Below are positions 26,147-35,780 of a stretch of DNA of 64,000 nt, one piece after another. The notes under the pieces are model-generated. The model saw only the letters and a list, made by a program, of their open reading frames with translations. It ran no database searches and had not been told where the DNA came from. The translations under genes and the position numbers were made by a program. The stretch is from Amycolatopsis alkalitolerans (GTDB taxonomy: Bacteria > Actinomycetota > Actinomycetes > Mycobacteriales > Pseudonocardiaceae): assembly GCF_006152065.1 (NCBI RefSeq), contig NZ_VDFW01000016.1, forward strand, positions 1-64,000. The letters are read 5' to 3'. Each line of letters begins with the position of its first letter. Position 1 is the first letter of the stretch.

Positions 26147-27228
26147 AGGATCACCACCGAACGCAGCACCTCGCCGGAATGCATGGTGTGGAAGGCTTTC
26201 TCGACGTCGTCGAGCCCGATGCGCTCGGTGACGAACTTCTCCAGCGGCAGCCTGCCCTGCAGGTGGAGGTCGACCAGCGCCGGGAAATCCCGCTCCGGCA
26301 GGCAATCCCCGTACCAGGAGGACTTCAGCGCACCGCCGCGCGAGAAGAAGTCCAGCAGCGGCATGTCCAGGCGCAGGTCGGGGGTCGGCACGCCGACGAG
26401 CACGACGGTGCCCGCCAGGTCCCGCGCGTAGAAGGCCTGCTTCCACGTCTCGGGGCGGCCGACCGCGTCGATGACCACGTCCGCGCCGAACCCACCGGTC
26501 AGCCCGGCGATCGCGGCGACCGGATCGGTGTCCGAGGCGTTGACGGTATGCGTGGCGCCCAGCTCAGCGGCCCACGCCAGCTTCTTCTCGTCCCGGTCTA
26601 CCGCGATGATCGTGGACGCGCCCGCGAGCCGGGCACCGGCGACGGCCGCGTCACCGACGCCCCCGCAGCCGATGACCGCCACGGAATCCCCGCGGCCGAC
26701 CGCGCCGGTGTTGACCGCTGCGCCCAGCCCGGCCATCACGCCACAGCCGAGCAGCCCCGCGACCGCGGGGTCCGCGGCCGGGTCGACCTTTGTGCACTGT
26801 CCGGAGTGGACAAGCGTCTTGTCCGCGAACGCGCCGATCCCGAGCGCGGGGGTGAGCTCGGTGCCGTCGGTGAGCGTCATCTTCTGGCTCGCGTTGAACG
26901 TGTCGAAGCAGTACTGGGGGAGCCCGCGCTTGCAGGCCCGGCACCGGCCACAGACCGCGCGCCAGTTGAGCACGACGAAATCACCCGGCTTCACCGACTC
27001 GACGCCTTCACCGACACTTTCCACGGTGCCGGCGGCCTCGTGGCCGAGCAGGAAGGGGAACTCGTCGTTGATCCCACCGTCCCGATAGGTCAGATCGGTG
27101 TGGCACACCCCACAGGCAGCAACCGCGACGACGACCTCCCCCGGTCCCGGATCGGGAATCACGATATCGACGAGCTCGACCATGGCCCCCTTCGAACGGG
27201 CGATCACACCGCGCACCTGCTGTGGCAT
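26143..27228 (-). CDS. mscR: S-(hydroxymethyl)mycothiol dehydrogenase / nitrosomycothiol reductase
   Basis: A 361-residue zinc alcohol dehydrogenase (class III-like, mycothiol-specific). Catalytic zinc region GVCHTDL and GHEAAGTVE; structural zinc cysteines in [18 protein letters not shown] site [12 protein letters not shown]. Sequence is close to mycobacterial MscR throughout ([20 protein letters not shown]). It oxidises the formaldehyde-mycothiol adduct and reduces S-nitrosomycothiol. ATG at 27228 (MPQQVRG) is chosen because it matches the usual family start; an ATG at 27246 lacks an RBS. Confidence 0.92.
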   Translation of the reverse strand: MPQQVRGVIARSKGAMVELVDIVIPDPGPGEVVVAVAACGVCHTDLTYRDGGINDEFPFLLGHEAAGTVESVGEGVESVKPGDFVVLNWRAVCGRCRACKRGLPQYCFDTFNASQKMTLTDGTELTPALGIGAFADKTLVHSGQCTKVDPAADPAVAGLLGCGVMAGLGAAVNTGAVGRGDSVAVIGCGGVGDAAVAGARLAGASTIIAVDRDEKKLAWAAELGATHTVNASDTDPVAAIAGLTGGFGADVVIDAVGRPETWKQAFYARDLAGTVVLVGVPTPDLRLDMPLLDFFSRGGALKSSWYGDCLPERDFPALVDLHLQGRLPLEKFVTERIGLDDVEKAFHTMHSGEVLRSVVIL

Positions 27229-27387
27229 CGGAACCGGCACCTCCATCACTTGGCGTTCAGCGAAAAGGCATGCGCCCCCACGCATACAGTCGCCACGCTA
27301 ACCAGGGATGGTGTGCGCGCGACCTGGCCGTCGGGCCAGGGAAACCTCGACTTCCGACCAGGTAGCCCGGCGGCTACACTCAGCCGG

Positions 27388-28650
27388 ATGCCCGACGCCA
27401 AGGCCCCGCAGGACACCAGCCTCGTCGCACTGCGGGAAGTGATCGACGGCGCGCTGCACGAGATAGCCGGCCGGTTCTCGCGGTTCCTGTCCGGCCGGTG
27501 GCCGCATACCGCCCTCGTCATCTTCACCCGCGAGTGCACCGGCCGGCCACGGAAGGTCGCCGGGGCGACCAAAATGATCAACAAGGTCACCATCGACGAG
27601 CTCGAACAGCTCAAGGCGGCCGTCGAACCCGGCCGTCCGCTGAGCACGACGGCCACGATCGCCGGGGCCGCCCGCACGGTGTGGGCCGTGCGGGATCCGG
27701 TGGGCACGCTGCTCGTGCTCGTTCCCCGTGCGAACGCGAAGCGGTTCCCGGAGCCCGCCGTTCTCGCCGAGATCTTCGGCATCGTCGCGACTTCGATCAG
27801 GCAGCAGGTCACGCAGGCGAGCCCCGACTATCTCGCCGAATCCCGCGCGGCGTCGAACGAACGGGCACGCACGATCGCGGAGATGGCGGCGGCGCACGAA
27901 GGCACGCTCGTCACGATCCTGACCACGCTGCGCTCCACCAGCCTCGGCGACCGCCGCGCCCGGCTCGCCGCCACCGAGTCCGCCTCCGCGGCGCTGGTGG
28001 CGCTGCGGTCCACTCAGGAGTCCGACCTGACGCTGTCCGCGGAGCCCGCACCGGCCGCGTTCGCCAAGCTGCGCAAGGAGATCCGTCAGATGCTGCGGCA
28101 TCATCAGGCGAGAATCGAGTTCGTGTCCCCGCCGGACGCGGGGCGGCCGCTGCCCGGCGACGTCGCCTACGCCGCGCGCGCCATGACCAGGACGGCGGCG
28201 CTCGCCTTCACCGCGCAACCAGGAGTGGCGAGCCTGCGGATCGCCTGGCTCCTCGACGGCGCGAGCCTGCGCGTCGACATGCGCGAGCGCGACTCCGGCC
28301 GCCTCGACGTGACCGCCCTGCACCACCAGCTCGACGGCCGGGCCCGCACCCTCGGGGCGACGATCGGCCTGGACGCGGTACCGGACTGGGGCAGCCGCGC
28401 CACCATCGAACTCCCGCTGGAATCCACCTCGGACCACGAGCGCGACGACCGGCTGTCGAGACTCAACCGGCGAGAGCTGGACGTACTGCGCCTGCTGGCC
28501 CGCGGTACCCGCAACAAGGCGATCGCGACGGAGCTGGGCGTCACCGAAAGCACCGTCAAGTTCCACGTCACCGGCGTGCTGAAGAAGCTGGAGGTCGCCT
28601 CGCGCGGCGAGGCGGCCGCGCTCGCCCTGAAGGCCGGAATCGCACAATAA
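27388..28650 (+). CDS. LuxR-type HTH regulator with N-terminal sensor region
   Basis: A 420-residue regulator. The C-terminus is a GerE/LuxR HTH ([20 protein letters not shown] then [20 protein letters not shown]). The region before it resembles a degraded GAF plus histidine-kinase-like module, with helices around [20 protein letters not shown] and an ATPase-like end [12 protein letters not shown], so the protein resembles regulators that fuse a kinase-like sensor to their own HTH. No phosphoacceptor is evident. It is divergent from mscR; control of the mycothiol pair is possible but not shown. Confidence 0.8.
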   Translation: MPDAKAPQDTSLVALREVIDGALHEIAGRFSRFLSGRWPHTALVIFTRECTGRPRKVAGATKMINKVTIDELEQLKAAVEPGRPLSTTATIAGAARTVWAVRDPVGTLLVLVPRANAKRFPEPAVLAEIFGIVATSIRQQVTQASPDYLAESRAASNERARTIAEMAAAHEGTLVTILTTLRSTSLGDRRARLAATESASAALVALRSTQESDLTLSAEPAPAAFAKLRKEIRQMLRHHQARIEFVSPPDAGRPLPGDVAYAARAMTRTAALAFTAQPGVASLRIAWLLDGASLRVDMRERDSGRLDVTALHHQLDGRARTLGATIGLDAVPDWGSRATIELPLESTSDHERDDRLSRLNRRELDVLRLLARGTRNKAIATELGVTESTVKFHVTGVLKKLEVASRGEAAALALKAGIAQ

Positions 28651-28652
28651 CC

Positions 28653-28693
28653 GGCACCGGTCCAGGTGCCGCGCCTGACGCGGAGCTCAGGCG
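28653..28693. terminator. Two adjacent hairpins between convergent genes
   Basis: GGCACC/GGTGCC (28653-28658 with 28665-28670) and CGCCTGA/TCAGGCG (28673-28679 with 28687-28693) are perfect dyads in the gap between the LuxR-type gene and the permease gene, the second one touching the permease stop. No U-tracts. Most likely a bidirectional terminator. Confidence 0.55.
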
Positions 28694-29967
28694 AGGAAGC
28701 GGGCTGCGGTCAAGGTCAGCCCGCCGATGGCGATCAGCCACGTGTACGGCAGCGTGCGCGTCATCAGCTTCTCCGGCCGGACGCCGGCGAACTCGGCGCT
28801 CCACACCGTCTGCGTGCTGGTCGGGTCGGACACGCCAAGGAGCTGGTTGTAGGAAGCCATGATGCCGAGCACCGCCTGCGCCGGGTAGACGTGGCCCGCC
28901 AGCAGCACCCCGGCCACCCCGGCGCCCATGCCGTAGATGTTGAAGGGCCCGCGGTAAAGGCACAGCGGCGCGAGCACACCGAGCACCACGACGAACAGCA
29001 CCGGGTTGTGCGGCGTGATCGCGGTGACGAGCGGGCCGAGCGCGTGCACCACCCCGGGCAGCTTGACCGCCTGCAGGAGTATCCCGATCGCGACGAACAG
29101 CATCGCCGGGGCCGCGGCGACTTCGAAACCGCGGAACGCCGTGCGCAGTGCCGTCGGGCCGAGTTTGCCGGGCCGCGTGGTGGTCAGCAGCGCGTACAGG
29201 ATCCCGATCAGCAGGGCCGGCACGATCGGCACGTCCAGCACGAGGGCCAGCAGGATCGGCACGAGCGGGGTGAGCAGCGAGTACCAGGGCGCGTCCGGCC
29301 TGGCCCGCGCGGACCTGCCCGGCGTCTCGGTGCGCATCGCCCAGGCGTGCAAGGTGCCACGGCGGCGCGCCTCGATGAGCACGTAGGCCAGCCCGAGGAC
29401 CAGCACTATCGGGAACAGCGTGAGCTGGAAGTCCCGCACCGCCGACACCGGCACGCCGACCGCCTGGGACAGGAACTGCCACGAGAACAGCTCGAACGGG
29501 ATCCCGGCCGACAGACCGACGACCACCACCCCCGCGGCCGTCACCGGCGGCAGGCCGATGCCGATCAGGGCGGGGATGGCGATCAGCCCGATGAGCATGG
29601 CCGCGGGCGCCGAACCGGTCACCGTGCCGGTCAGGGTCGCGGCCAGGAACACGCCGACCGCGACGCCGTAGGGCCGGTCGCCGCCGAGCTCGACGGTTTT
29701 CCGGACCACTGTGGACGCGATGCCGGTGTGGTCCATCAGCGCGCCCAGCCACGAGCCGAGGATGATCGCGATGATCGTCGACGCGAGCGAGGCCGACCCG
29801 GTCTGCAGGATGCCTTCGCCGATACTGTTCTTGCCACTCACCAGCGGCGCGCCGGCGATCAGTCCGATCACGACGGCCAGCAGCACCAGGGCGAACGCGG
29901 TGGGGAGCTTCCGGCTGAGGATCAGGGCGACACACGCCGCCATCACGACGAGGATGAGCACGGCCAT
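28687..29967 (-). CDS. Ion-transporter-superfamily permease (GntP/CitMHS/DcuC-like)
   Basis: A 426-residue protein with about 11-12 membrane segments, beginning MAVLILVVMAACVALILSRK. The features TGSAPAAML and LYRGPFNIYGMGAG and paired re-entrant-like loops are typical of ion-transporter-superfamily carriers for organic acids and similar small anions. ATG overlaps the stop of the HExxH gene (ATGA). It is the last gene of the seven-gene catabolic operon and should import the substrate handled by the HyuA and FAD enzymes. Confidence 0.75.
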   Translation of the reverse strand: MAVLILVVMAACVALILSRKLPTAFALVLLAVVIGLIAGAPLVSGKNSIGEGILQTGSASLASTIIAIILGSWLGALMDHTGIASTVVRKTVELGGDRPYGVAVGVFLAATLTGTVTGSAPAAMLIGLIAIPALIGIGLPPVTAAGVVVVGLSAGIPFELFSWQFLSQAVGVPVSAVRDFQLTLFPIVLVLGLAYVLIEARRRGTLHAWAMRTETPGRSARARPDAPWYSLLTPLVPILLALVLDVPIVPALLIGILYALLTTTRPGKLGPTALRTAFRGFEVAAAPAMLFVAIGILLQAVKLPGVVHALGPLVTAITPHNPVLFVVVLGVLAPLCLYRGPFNIYGMGAGVAGVLLAGHVYPAQAVLGIMASYNQLLGVSDPTSTQTVWSAEFAGVRPEKLMTRTLPYTWLIAIGGLTLTAARFLA

Positions 29968-30587
29968 CAGACGGCGTCCTTTCCGGTGCGCGCGCCGGCG
30001 GCGACGGCCAGCGCGGCGGTGAGGAGAAGTGGTGAACGGCCGAGCCCGCAGGCCTGGTGCGCGTATCCGTGCGCGAACAGCTCCGGAGTCCCGCTGATGT
30101 GCGCGTAGCGGCGGTAGCGGCCGAGCCGCAGCGCGCGCACGCCGAGCCGTTCTCGCAGCGCGCGGGCCGCGGCGCCGTGCAGCCTCCCGTGCCCGACTTC
30201 GTGCGCGACGGCCGCTTCACGGAGCACGCCCGCCGGGTACCACTCCGCCCAGCCGAGCCGCTCCACGAGCGCGCCGGCGAGTTCAAGGACGTCGTCGTGC
30301 AGCCGGATCTCGTGCCGGCGCTCGGAGTATTCGGCGACGACGACCCAGCCTGGACGCAGCCCCGCCCGGTCGGTCACCACGGTGAACCCGCCCTCGGCAC
30401 CCGATTCCGAGCGTGCCGCGTCGTGTCCGGCTTCGGTCGCGACGGCCGCCCACCGGCTCAGCACCGCGCGCTCCCGGTGCGCGTGGACCTGCTGGTCGCT
30501 GAGGAAGCGAGTAGCCAGCTCGACGTCGTCGAGCCCGGCGAGCCGGGCGCACCGGCGCAGCACCGCCGAGCCCACGGCCGCGGTCAC
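29967..30587 (-). CDS. Small HExxH protein of unknown function, placed after HyuA
   Basis: A 206-residue cytoplasmic protein not recognised. It contains AAVAHEVGHGRLHG with a textbook HExxH (129-133) and further histidines (H137, and YAHIS/AHGYAHQ near the C-terminus) that could complete a zinc site. This could be a small metallopeptidase or metal-dependent hydrolase; alternatively the motif is fortuitous. It overlaps HyuA (GTGA) and the permease (ATGA), sitting where HyuB would normally follow HyuA. GTG start at 30587. Confidence 0.6.
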   Translation of the reverse strand: MTAAVGSAVLRRCARLAGLDDVELATRFLSDQQVHAHRERAVLSRWAAVATEAGHDAARSESGAEGGFTVVTDRAGLRPGWVVVAEYSERRHEIRLHDDVLELAGALVERLGWAEWYPAGVLREAAVAHEVGHGRLHGAAARALRERLGVRALRLGRYRRYAHISGTPELFAHGYAHQACGLGRSPLLLTAALAVAAGARTGKDAV

Positions 30588-32722
30588 GCCCTGGCCTCCG
30601 AGATCAGGGCGACCGGCTCGTCGGCTTCCCGGCCGGCGAACTCGGTCTCGGCCACCCCGAGGACCTGTTCGGCCTTCGTCATCCCGGCGAGGTTGACGAT
30701 CCGGCCGCCGAGCAGCAGATGCAGCGCGGGCAGCCGGGCACCGCCGTCGCCGTACTCGGTCAGCTCCTCCAGCGCGGCGCCGAGCAGCTCGCGCCCCGCA
30801 CCACACGTCGCGACCCGGACCTGGCCGTCCGGTGCCTGGAAACGCACCACACCTTCGCGGTCGACCACCCGCAACGGGACGCCCTTGCGGCGCGACAGCC
30901 GGATCGGTCCTCGCCGCTCGCCGAGCACGCCGTATACGCGGTAGTGCCGGGTCTCCGCGAGCAGCCGGAGGCCGGCCGCGTCGGCGCGCGCGCTTTCCGC
31001 CGCGGTGGCGCGGGCCTGCTCCTCGGCGACGGGCCCGTCGCCGACGTCCTTCGTCCGGAGTTCGGTGGCGCCCGTCGCGACCGCCCGCACGGTGTTGCGC
31101 CGCGGATCGACGACGACGTCCACCTCCACCGACTCGGCCCGGGCGCCTTGGGCGACCACAGCCTGTTCGGCCTCCCGCCGGATGGCGAGCACGTCCGCCT
31201 GGCCGGGATCGGGCACGACCCGTTCGACCTGCTCGCGCACCATCGCCAGGGCCACGCCGATCGGGCTGATCACCTCGTTGTGCGCGGCGATACGGGAGGC
31301 CGCACCCAGCTCCGCGGCGAGGAACGGGGTGACCGACGCCGCTCCGCCTCCGCCGCCGACCAGCACCAGGGAGCGGCGGTCCAGGCGGTACTCCCTGACC
31401 AGCGACTCCACCATGTCCCGGACCGGTCGCACGGCGGCGCGCAGAACCTCCCGCGCCGCTTCGGCGACGCTCACGCCGAGCGACTTCGCCAGCGGCGCGA
31501 ACGCCAGCCGCGCCGCCGCCGGATCCGCGTGCGCGTAGTCGGTTTCCGGCACCAGCTCCAGCGCGAGGGCCGCGCACGAGGTCGTCAGGGCGAACCGGCC
31601 ACCCTCGCCATCGACGGCAACGTAGTCGTCGGGGTCGCCTTCCTTCGGGCGCACGCTGACGAGTTCGGCGCCGCGCAGCGCCGCCGGATCGGCGTAACCG
31701 GCATAGCTCAACCCGGCGATGTGGGCGCTGCGAGGGCCGGCCTCGGTGACCTTCCCACCGCGCACCCGGATCAGCGAACCGCCGCCGACCCCGATCGTGC
31801 GGACGTCCAGCGAGGTCAGGAAGGTGCGGTAACCGCCGATCTCGGCGTGCCGGACCGCGACCCTGCCGCGCCGGATCACGCTGATGTCGGTCGACGTGCC
31901 GCCGGTCTCCAGGAAGATCCCTTCGCCGATCCGCTCGCTCATCAGCGCGCCGGCCACCCCGGCCGCCGGTCCGGACAGCACGGTCAGCAGCGGCCGGCGG
32001 CGCATCTGCTCCAGGTCCATCACCCCGCCGTCGCAGCGCATCACCATCAGCGGCGACGTGATCCCGGCCGCCTTGATGCTCTTGTCCACCAGCTCGGCGG
32101 TGCCGAGCATGCGGGGCAGGATGCTGGCGTTGATCACCGCGGTGCGCACCCGGGTCTTCAGCCCGTACAGCTTGGTGATCTCGTGACTGGTCGAGGCGAT
32201 CGCACCCAGCTCCCTGGCGCAGCTCGCGGCCGCGTCCTCACCGGCGGGATCGTCCACACTGAACGCTTCCGCGGCCACGACGACCTCGCTACCCTCGCCC
32301 ACCAGCCGCCGCACCGCTTCGCCGACCGCGGCCCCCGCGCCCGGGGCGTGCGCGTAGCTCGTGCGCAGGTGTTTGCCCCGCGCCAGCTCGATGTCGTGGC
32401 CGCGGGCCAGCCGCCGGGTCCGCCAGCCGGTGAACCCGCGGCCGAGGCCGACGATCCCGACGTGCGCGACGTCGCCTTCCAGCAGGGCGTTGGTGGCCTG
32501 CGTGGTGCCGTGCGCGAGGAACCCGACGTCCCCGGAGGCATGCCCGGACCGCGCCAGCAGCGCGGTCAGCGCTTCGACGATGCCGTGGGCCACGCCCTCG
32601 GGATGGTGGTGTGTCGTCGGGACCTTGACCTGGCCGACGAGCTCGAGCGTCTGGGCGTCGATCGCGACGGCATCGGTGAACGTGCCGCCGACATCGATGC
32701 CGACGCGGATCCGTGCTGGCAT
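30584..32722 (-). CDS. Hydantoinase/oxoprolinase family protein (HyuA-type)
   Basis: A 712-residue HyuA-family ATPase-fold enzyme. N-terminal RIRVGIDVGGTFTDAVAID (phosphate 1 motif), HGTTQATNALLEG, DGGVMDLEQMRRRPLLTVLS, then LETGGTSTDISVIRRG and the VGGGGGA segment. HyuA proteins use ATP to open hydantoins, 5-oxoproline or related lactam/imide rings, or carboxylate ketones, usually with a HyuB partner; no HyuB gene is in the window. ATG at 32722 follows AAGGAGGTGG, one of the strongest ribosome-binding sites here. It is central to the seven-gene operon. Confidence 0.9.
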   Translation of the reverse strand: MPARIRVGIDVGGTFTDAVAIDAQTLELVGQVKVPTTHHHPEGVAHGIVEALTALLARSGHASGDVGFLAHGTTQATNALLEGDVAHVGIVGLGRGFTGWRTRRLARGHDIELARGKHLRTSYAHAPGAGAAVGEAVRRLVGEGSEVVVAAEAFSVDDPAGEDAAASCARELGAIASTSHEITKLYGLKTRVRTAVINASILPRMLGTAELVDKSIKAAGITSPLMVMRCDGGVMDLEQMRRRPLLTVLSGPAAGVAGALMSERIGEGIFLETGGTSTDISVIRRGRVAVRHAEIGGYRTFLTSLDVRTIGVGGGSLIRVRGGKVTEAGPRSAHIAGLSYAGYADPAALRGAELVSVRPKEGDPDDYVAVDGEGGRFALTTSCAALALELVPETDYAHADPAAARLAFAPLAKSLGVSVAEAAREVLRAAVRPVRDMVESLVREYRLDRRSLVLVGGGGGAASVTPFLAAELGAASRIAAHNEVISPIGVALAMVREQVERVVPDPGQADVLAIRREAEQAVVAQGARAESVEVDVVVDPRRNTVRAVATGATELRTKDVGDGPVAEEQARATAAESARADAAGLRLLAETRHYRVYGVLGERRGPIRLSRRKGVPLRVVDREGVVRFQAPDGQVRVATCGAGRELLGAALEELTEYGDGGARLPALHLLLGGRIVNLAGMTKAEQVLGVAETEFAGREADEPVALISEARA

Positions 32723-32751
32723 GTGCGCCACCTCCTTGTGGTGCCAGCCCG

Positions 32752-34167
32752 CTAGGGCGCGGGTTGTGGACTGCTGGCCGGCCCGGTCGTCCGGCCCAGG
32801 TAAACGCCCCCGGCAAGCAGCGCACGCTGCAGTTCGCCGACGGGGACTTCGCGGGGGGTGACCCCCAGTCGCGCCGCGAGGGCGGCCGCCGTGCCCGCGG
32901 CCTCTCCGGTGGCGAACGCCGGGGGCATCACCCGGATCGCGGCGAGCGCCTCGTGCGTCGCGGACAGGCAGCGCCCGGCCACGAGCAACTGGTCGATCCG
33001 CACCGGCACGAGCGAGCGGTACGGGATCTCGTAGGCGTTCGCGGTCCCCCACGAATCGTCGACGCCGCCGCCGGCACCCGTCGGGTCGTGGATGTCGACC
33101 GGGTAGCCGCACAGCGCCACGACGTCGTCGAAATGCGTGCCGCGTTGCAGGTCGGCCAGCGACAGCACGTGTTCCCCGACGATCCGCCGCGTTTCCCGGA
33201 CGCCGATCGTGGCGGCCGTGTCGAGCAGTTCGCACTCGGCGAACCCGGGCAGTTCCGCCCGGAAGAACCGCACCAGCCGGTCGACCTGGTCGCGCCCCGC
33301 CAGCTCGGCAGCGGTCAGGTCGGCGACGTCGGTGCCGTCCCGCCCGAGGATCCGGGTGGTGTTGATCCGCCACACCCCCCGCCGCAAGGTCTTGTACATG
33401 CCGACGCCGCGCCGGGGCGCCGGGAACCGGCCCTCGGCGGTGGCCGCGGCGACGATGGAGGCGAACGGGCGGAAGTCGTCCGGATGACCGCGCACGTACT
33501 CCTCGACGCGTTCGTCGTCGACACCGCGCACCCGGAAGAACAGGGTCATGGGCTGGGTCAGCCCGTCGGATTCCCGGCCCGTGACCGACTCGGCCCCGGC
33601 GGCGACCGCGACGTCGGCGTCCGCCGAGCAGTCCACCACGACCCGCGCCGGATACAGGCGCAGCCCGCTCTTGCTCGCGCACACCACACCGGTCACCGCG
33701 CCGCCTTCGGTGCACACGTCCGCGACGAAGCTGTGCAGCAGCAGCTCGACCCCGGCCTCCTGGCACATCCGCTCGGCGACCAGCTTCACCGCCTCCGGCT
33801 CGAACGGGGTGACCTTGTCGTGGCCGAACTCGATGAACCCGCTGTACGCGCTGCCCGCCGGGATCTCGCTGGGGTGGCGGGCCTGGCCCAGCTCCGCCAT
33901 CCGCCGCACGAGCTCGTCGAACACGCCCCGGATCAGCTGCTCCGAGCCGTCCAGCGAAAAGGACGTCATGCAGGGGCCGACCAGTCCCGCGGTGAGGTTC
34001 CCGCCGAGGTAGCCGTACCGTTCGACCAGCCGGGTGCGCGCACCCGAGCGGGCCGCGGCGATCGCCGCGGCGATACCGGCCGGGCCGCCACCGACCACGA
34101 GCACGTCGACCGGTGGTGCGACCGGAACGCGCCGCGAATACTCCACAGTGGACGGTTCGATGGACAC
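32752..34167 (-). CDS. FAD-dependent oxidoreductase (PF12831-type)
   Basis: A 471-residue flavoprotein: Rossmann motif DVLVVGGGPAGIAAAIAAA, then RYGYLGGNLTAGLVGP typical of the PF12831 group, an RVVVDCSADADVAVAAGAE segment, and the C-terminal FAD contact LLVAGRCLSATHEALAAIR followed by the MPPAFATGEAAGTAAAL helix. GTG at 34167 is chosen, two bases after the upstream gene's stop; TTG at 34173 is possible. It is paired with another PF12831-like enzyme and a HyuA protein, so oxidation of a ring or side chain before ring opening is plausible. Confidence 0.85.
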   Translation of the reverse strand: MSIEPSTVEYSRRVPVAPPVDVLVVGGGPAGIAAAIAAARSGARTRLVERYGYLGGNLTAGLVGPCMTSFSLDGSEQLIRGVFDELVRRMAELGQARHPSEIPAGSAYSGFIEFGHDKVTPFEPEAVKLVAERMCQEAGVELLLHSFVADVCTEGGAVTGVVCASKSGLRLYPARVVVDCSADADVAVAAGAESVTGRESDGLTQPMTLFFRVRGVDDERVEEYVRGHPDDFRPFASIVAAATAEGRFPAPRRGVGMYKTLRRGVWRINTTRILGRDGTDVADLTAAELAGRDQVDRLVRFFRAELPGFAECELLDTAATIGVRETRRIVGEHVLSLADLQRGTHFDDVVALCGYPVDIHDPTGAGGGVDDSWGTANAYEIPYRSLVPVRIDQLLVAGRCLSATHEALAAIRVMPPAFATGEAAGTAAALAARLGVTPREVPVGELQRALLAGGVYLGRTTGPASSPQPAP

Positions 34168-34169
34168 GC

Positions 34170-35780
34170 TCAATACCCCTTCACTTCGGGCCAGGCCAGT
34201 TCGACGCCGTGGCTGAGCAGCTCCGACTGGAACTCGGCCAGCAGCCGCGGGTCGCCGTGCACCTGGTGCGGCTGCCTGCGGTGGGCGAGGCAGTGCGCGG
34301 CGAGTGCGCCCGCGGCCTCGCCGATGTTCCATTCGACCGGGTGCAGCCGGTAGCAGCCGTTGGTGATGTGCGTGGTTCCGATGTTCTTCGCCGCGGGCAG
34401 CAGGTTGCGCAGCCGGACGGGAAGCAGCGCGCCGAGCGGGATCTGGAACGGGAGGCTGCCCACGTCGATGTAGTTGTCGCCGCCCGTCGAGGGGTGCAGG
34501 TCGATGCGATACGAGCCGACACCGACCGAGTCGGCATACCGGGTGGCGCCGCGTTCGCCTCGCACGGCAAGGGAAACGTCGTTCTCGGTGACGGTGCGAA
34601 CAGCCTCGATCCGCCGGCTTTCCCTGATATAAGGGGCTTTCGCCAGGCCGTCGTCAGTGCCGACGATGTCCGGCCGGAGGCGCAGACCGGGAAAACCGGT
34701 GCCGCCGTCCGGGCGCGGCGCTTCGGTCTGCAGCCAGTACAGCAGGCTCAGCGACAGCTGCCGCGCCTGGTCGAGGTGACGCCCAGCGGTGTCCGCGTCG
34801 ACCTCGATCACGTTGCCGAGCCAGTAGTCGTTCATCGGCCAGTTCACGAGCGTGACGTCCGAGTCGAACGCGCCGGGCACATGGTTCGCGACGGCGATGA
34901 TGCGCCGGAACAGCCACAAGCCGCGGTCGCCCTGGTCCTGGCTCTGGTCGGCGTCGACGCTCGTCGTGTCTTCGCCCGGGTTGGGCACGAAGGTCCGTTC
35001 GGAGACCTCGAGCGTGCGCGGGTCGGGCGCCTTCAGCCCGAGGAGCGGGCCTGGCCAGAACTCGGGCTGGTAGTTGCGCCAGAACCCGTACTCGCGAGGC
35101 CGGTCGATGACATGGTCTTCACCTTCACGGTGGTCCACTGCGAAGCAGAACGTGATGCCCTGCATGTTGTCCGGCCGCGCGACCGACGGCGCGCGCGGCT
35201 CGCCGTGCCGGTCCTGACTCTCCGCCCCGGTCACGTACTCCGCGCCGGCCAGCGGCAGCAGGTCGCCACCCTCGGTGGCGTCGAGCACGTAGTCCGCTTG
35301 CACGGTAAGGGTTTCACCGCCGGGCGCGCGCAGGGTCACCGCACGGACCAGGTCACCGTCCACTTCGGCCGCCACCGGCGAATGTCCGATCAGGACGGTC
35401 AGGCGGCCGGCCGCGCGATGCGGCGCGAGCATCGACTCGAGGACGGCCAGCGCGACCCGGGGCTCGTGGCACAGCTTGCTCACCCTGCCCGCGCCGGGGT
35501 TGAGGTGCCGCGTCGCCCGGGCGGCCTCGGTGAGCGGGTAGTGATCGCGGTAGTAGCCGCGGATACCGTCGCGGAGCCGGCGGTAGGACGCGGTGGCCCC
35601 GAACTGTTCGATCCACGGGTGCTCGTCGGGCGGCACCGCCTGGCTCGTCAGCTGCCCGCCCAGCCAGTCGGTGGGCTCGGTGAGCACGACGTGACGGCCG
35701 GCCCGGCACGCGGCGAGCGCGGCGGCCACGCCACCGACGCCGCCTCCGACGACGAGCACTTCGGTACGGATTTCGGTCAC
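34170..35780 (-). CDS. FAD-dependent oxidoreductase (PF12831-type, larger paralogue)
   Basis: A 536-residue flavoprotein with TEVLVVGGGVGGVAAALAA at the N-terminus, then EPTDWLGGQLTSQAVPPDEH and YVLDATEGGDLLPLAGAEYV. The long central insertion (to ~residue 400) and LPAAKNIGTTHITNGCYRLH near the end are typical of the group that includes proteins annotated only as FAD-dependent oxidoreductase. It is probably a paralogue of the next gene but clearly diverged. GTG overlaps the regulator stop (GTGA). Confidence 0.85.
   Translation of the reverse strand: MTEIRTEVLVVGGGVGGVAAALAACRAGRHVVLTEPTDWLGGQLTSQAVPPDEHPWIEQFGATASYRRLRDGIRGYYRDHYPLTEAARATRHLNPGAGRVSKLCHEPRVALAVLESMLAPHRAAGRLTVLIGHSPVAAEVDGDLVRAVTLRAPGGETLTVQADYVLDATEGGDLLPLAGAEYVTGAESQDRHGEPRAPSVARPDNMQGITFCFAVDHREGEDHVIDRPREYGFWRNYQPEFWPGPLLGLKAPDPRTLEVSERTFVPNPGEDTTSVDADQSQDQGDRGLWLFRRIIAVANHVPGAFDSDVTLVNWPMNDYWLGNVIEVDADTAGRHLDQARQLSLSLLYWLQTEAPRPDGGTGFPGLRLRPDIVGTDDGLAKAPYIRESRRIEAVRTVTENDVSLAVRGERGATRYADSVGVGSYRIDLHPSTGGDNYIDVGSLPFQIPLGALLPVRLRNLLPAAKNIGTTHITNGCYRLHPVEWNIGEAAGALAAHCLAHRRQPHQVHGDPRLLAEFQSELLSHGVELAWPEVKGY

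Noticed and set aside
30719-32755. 678-codon plus-strand open frame
   Set aside because: Antisense shadow of the HyuA gene; composition typical of GC-rich antisense frames.
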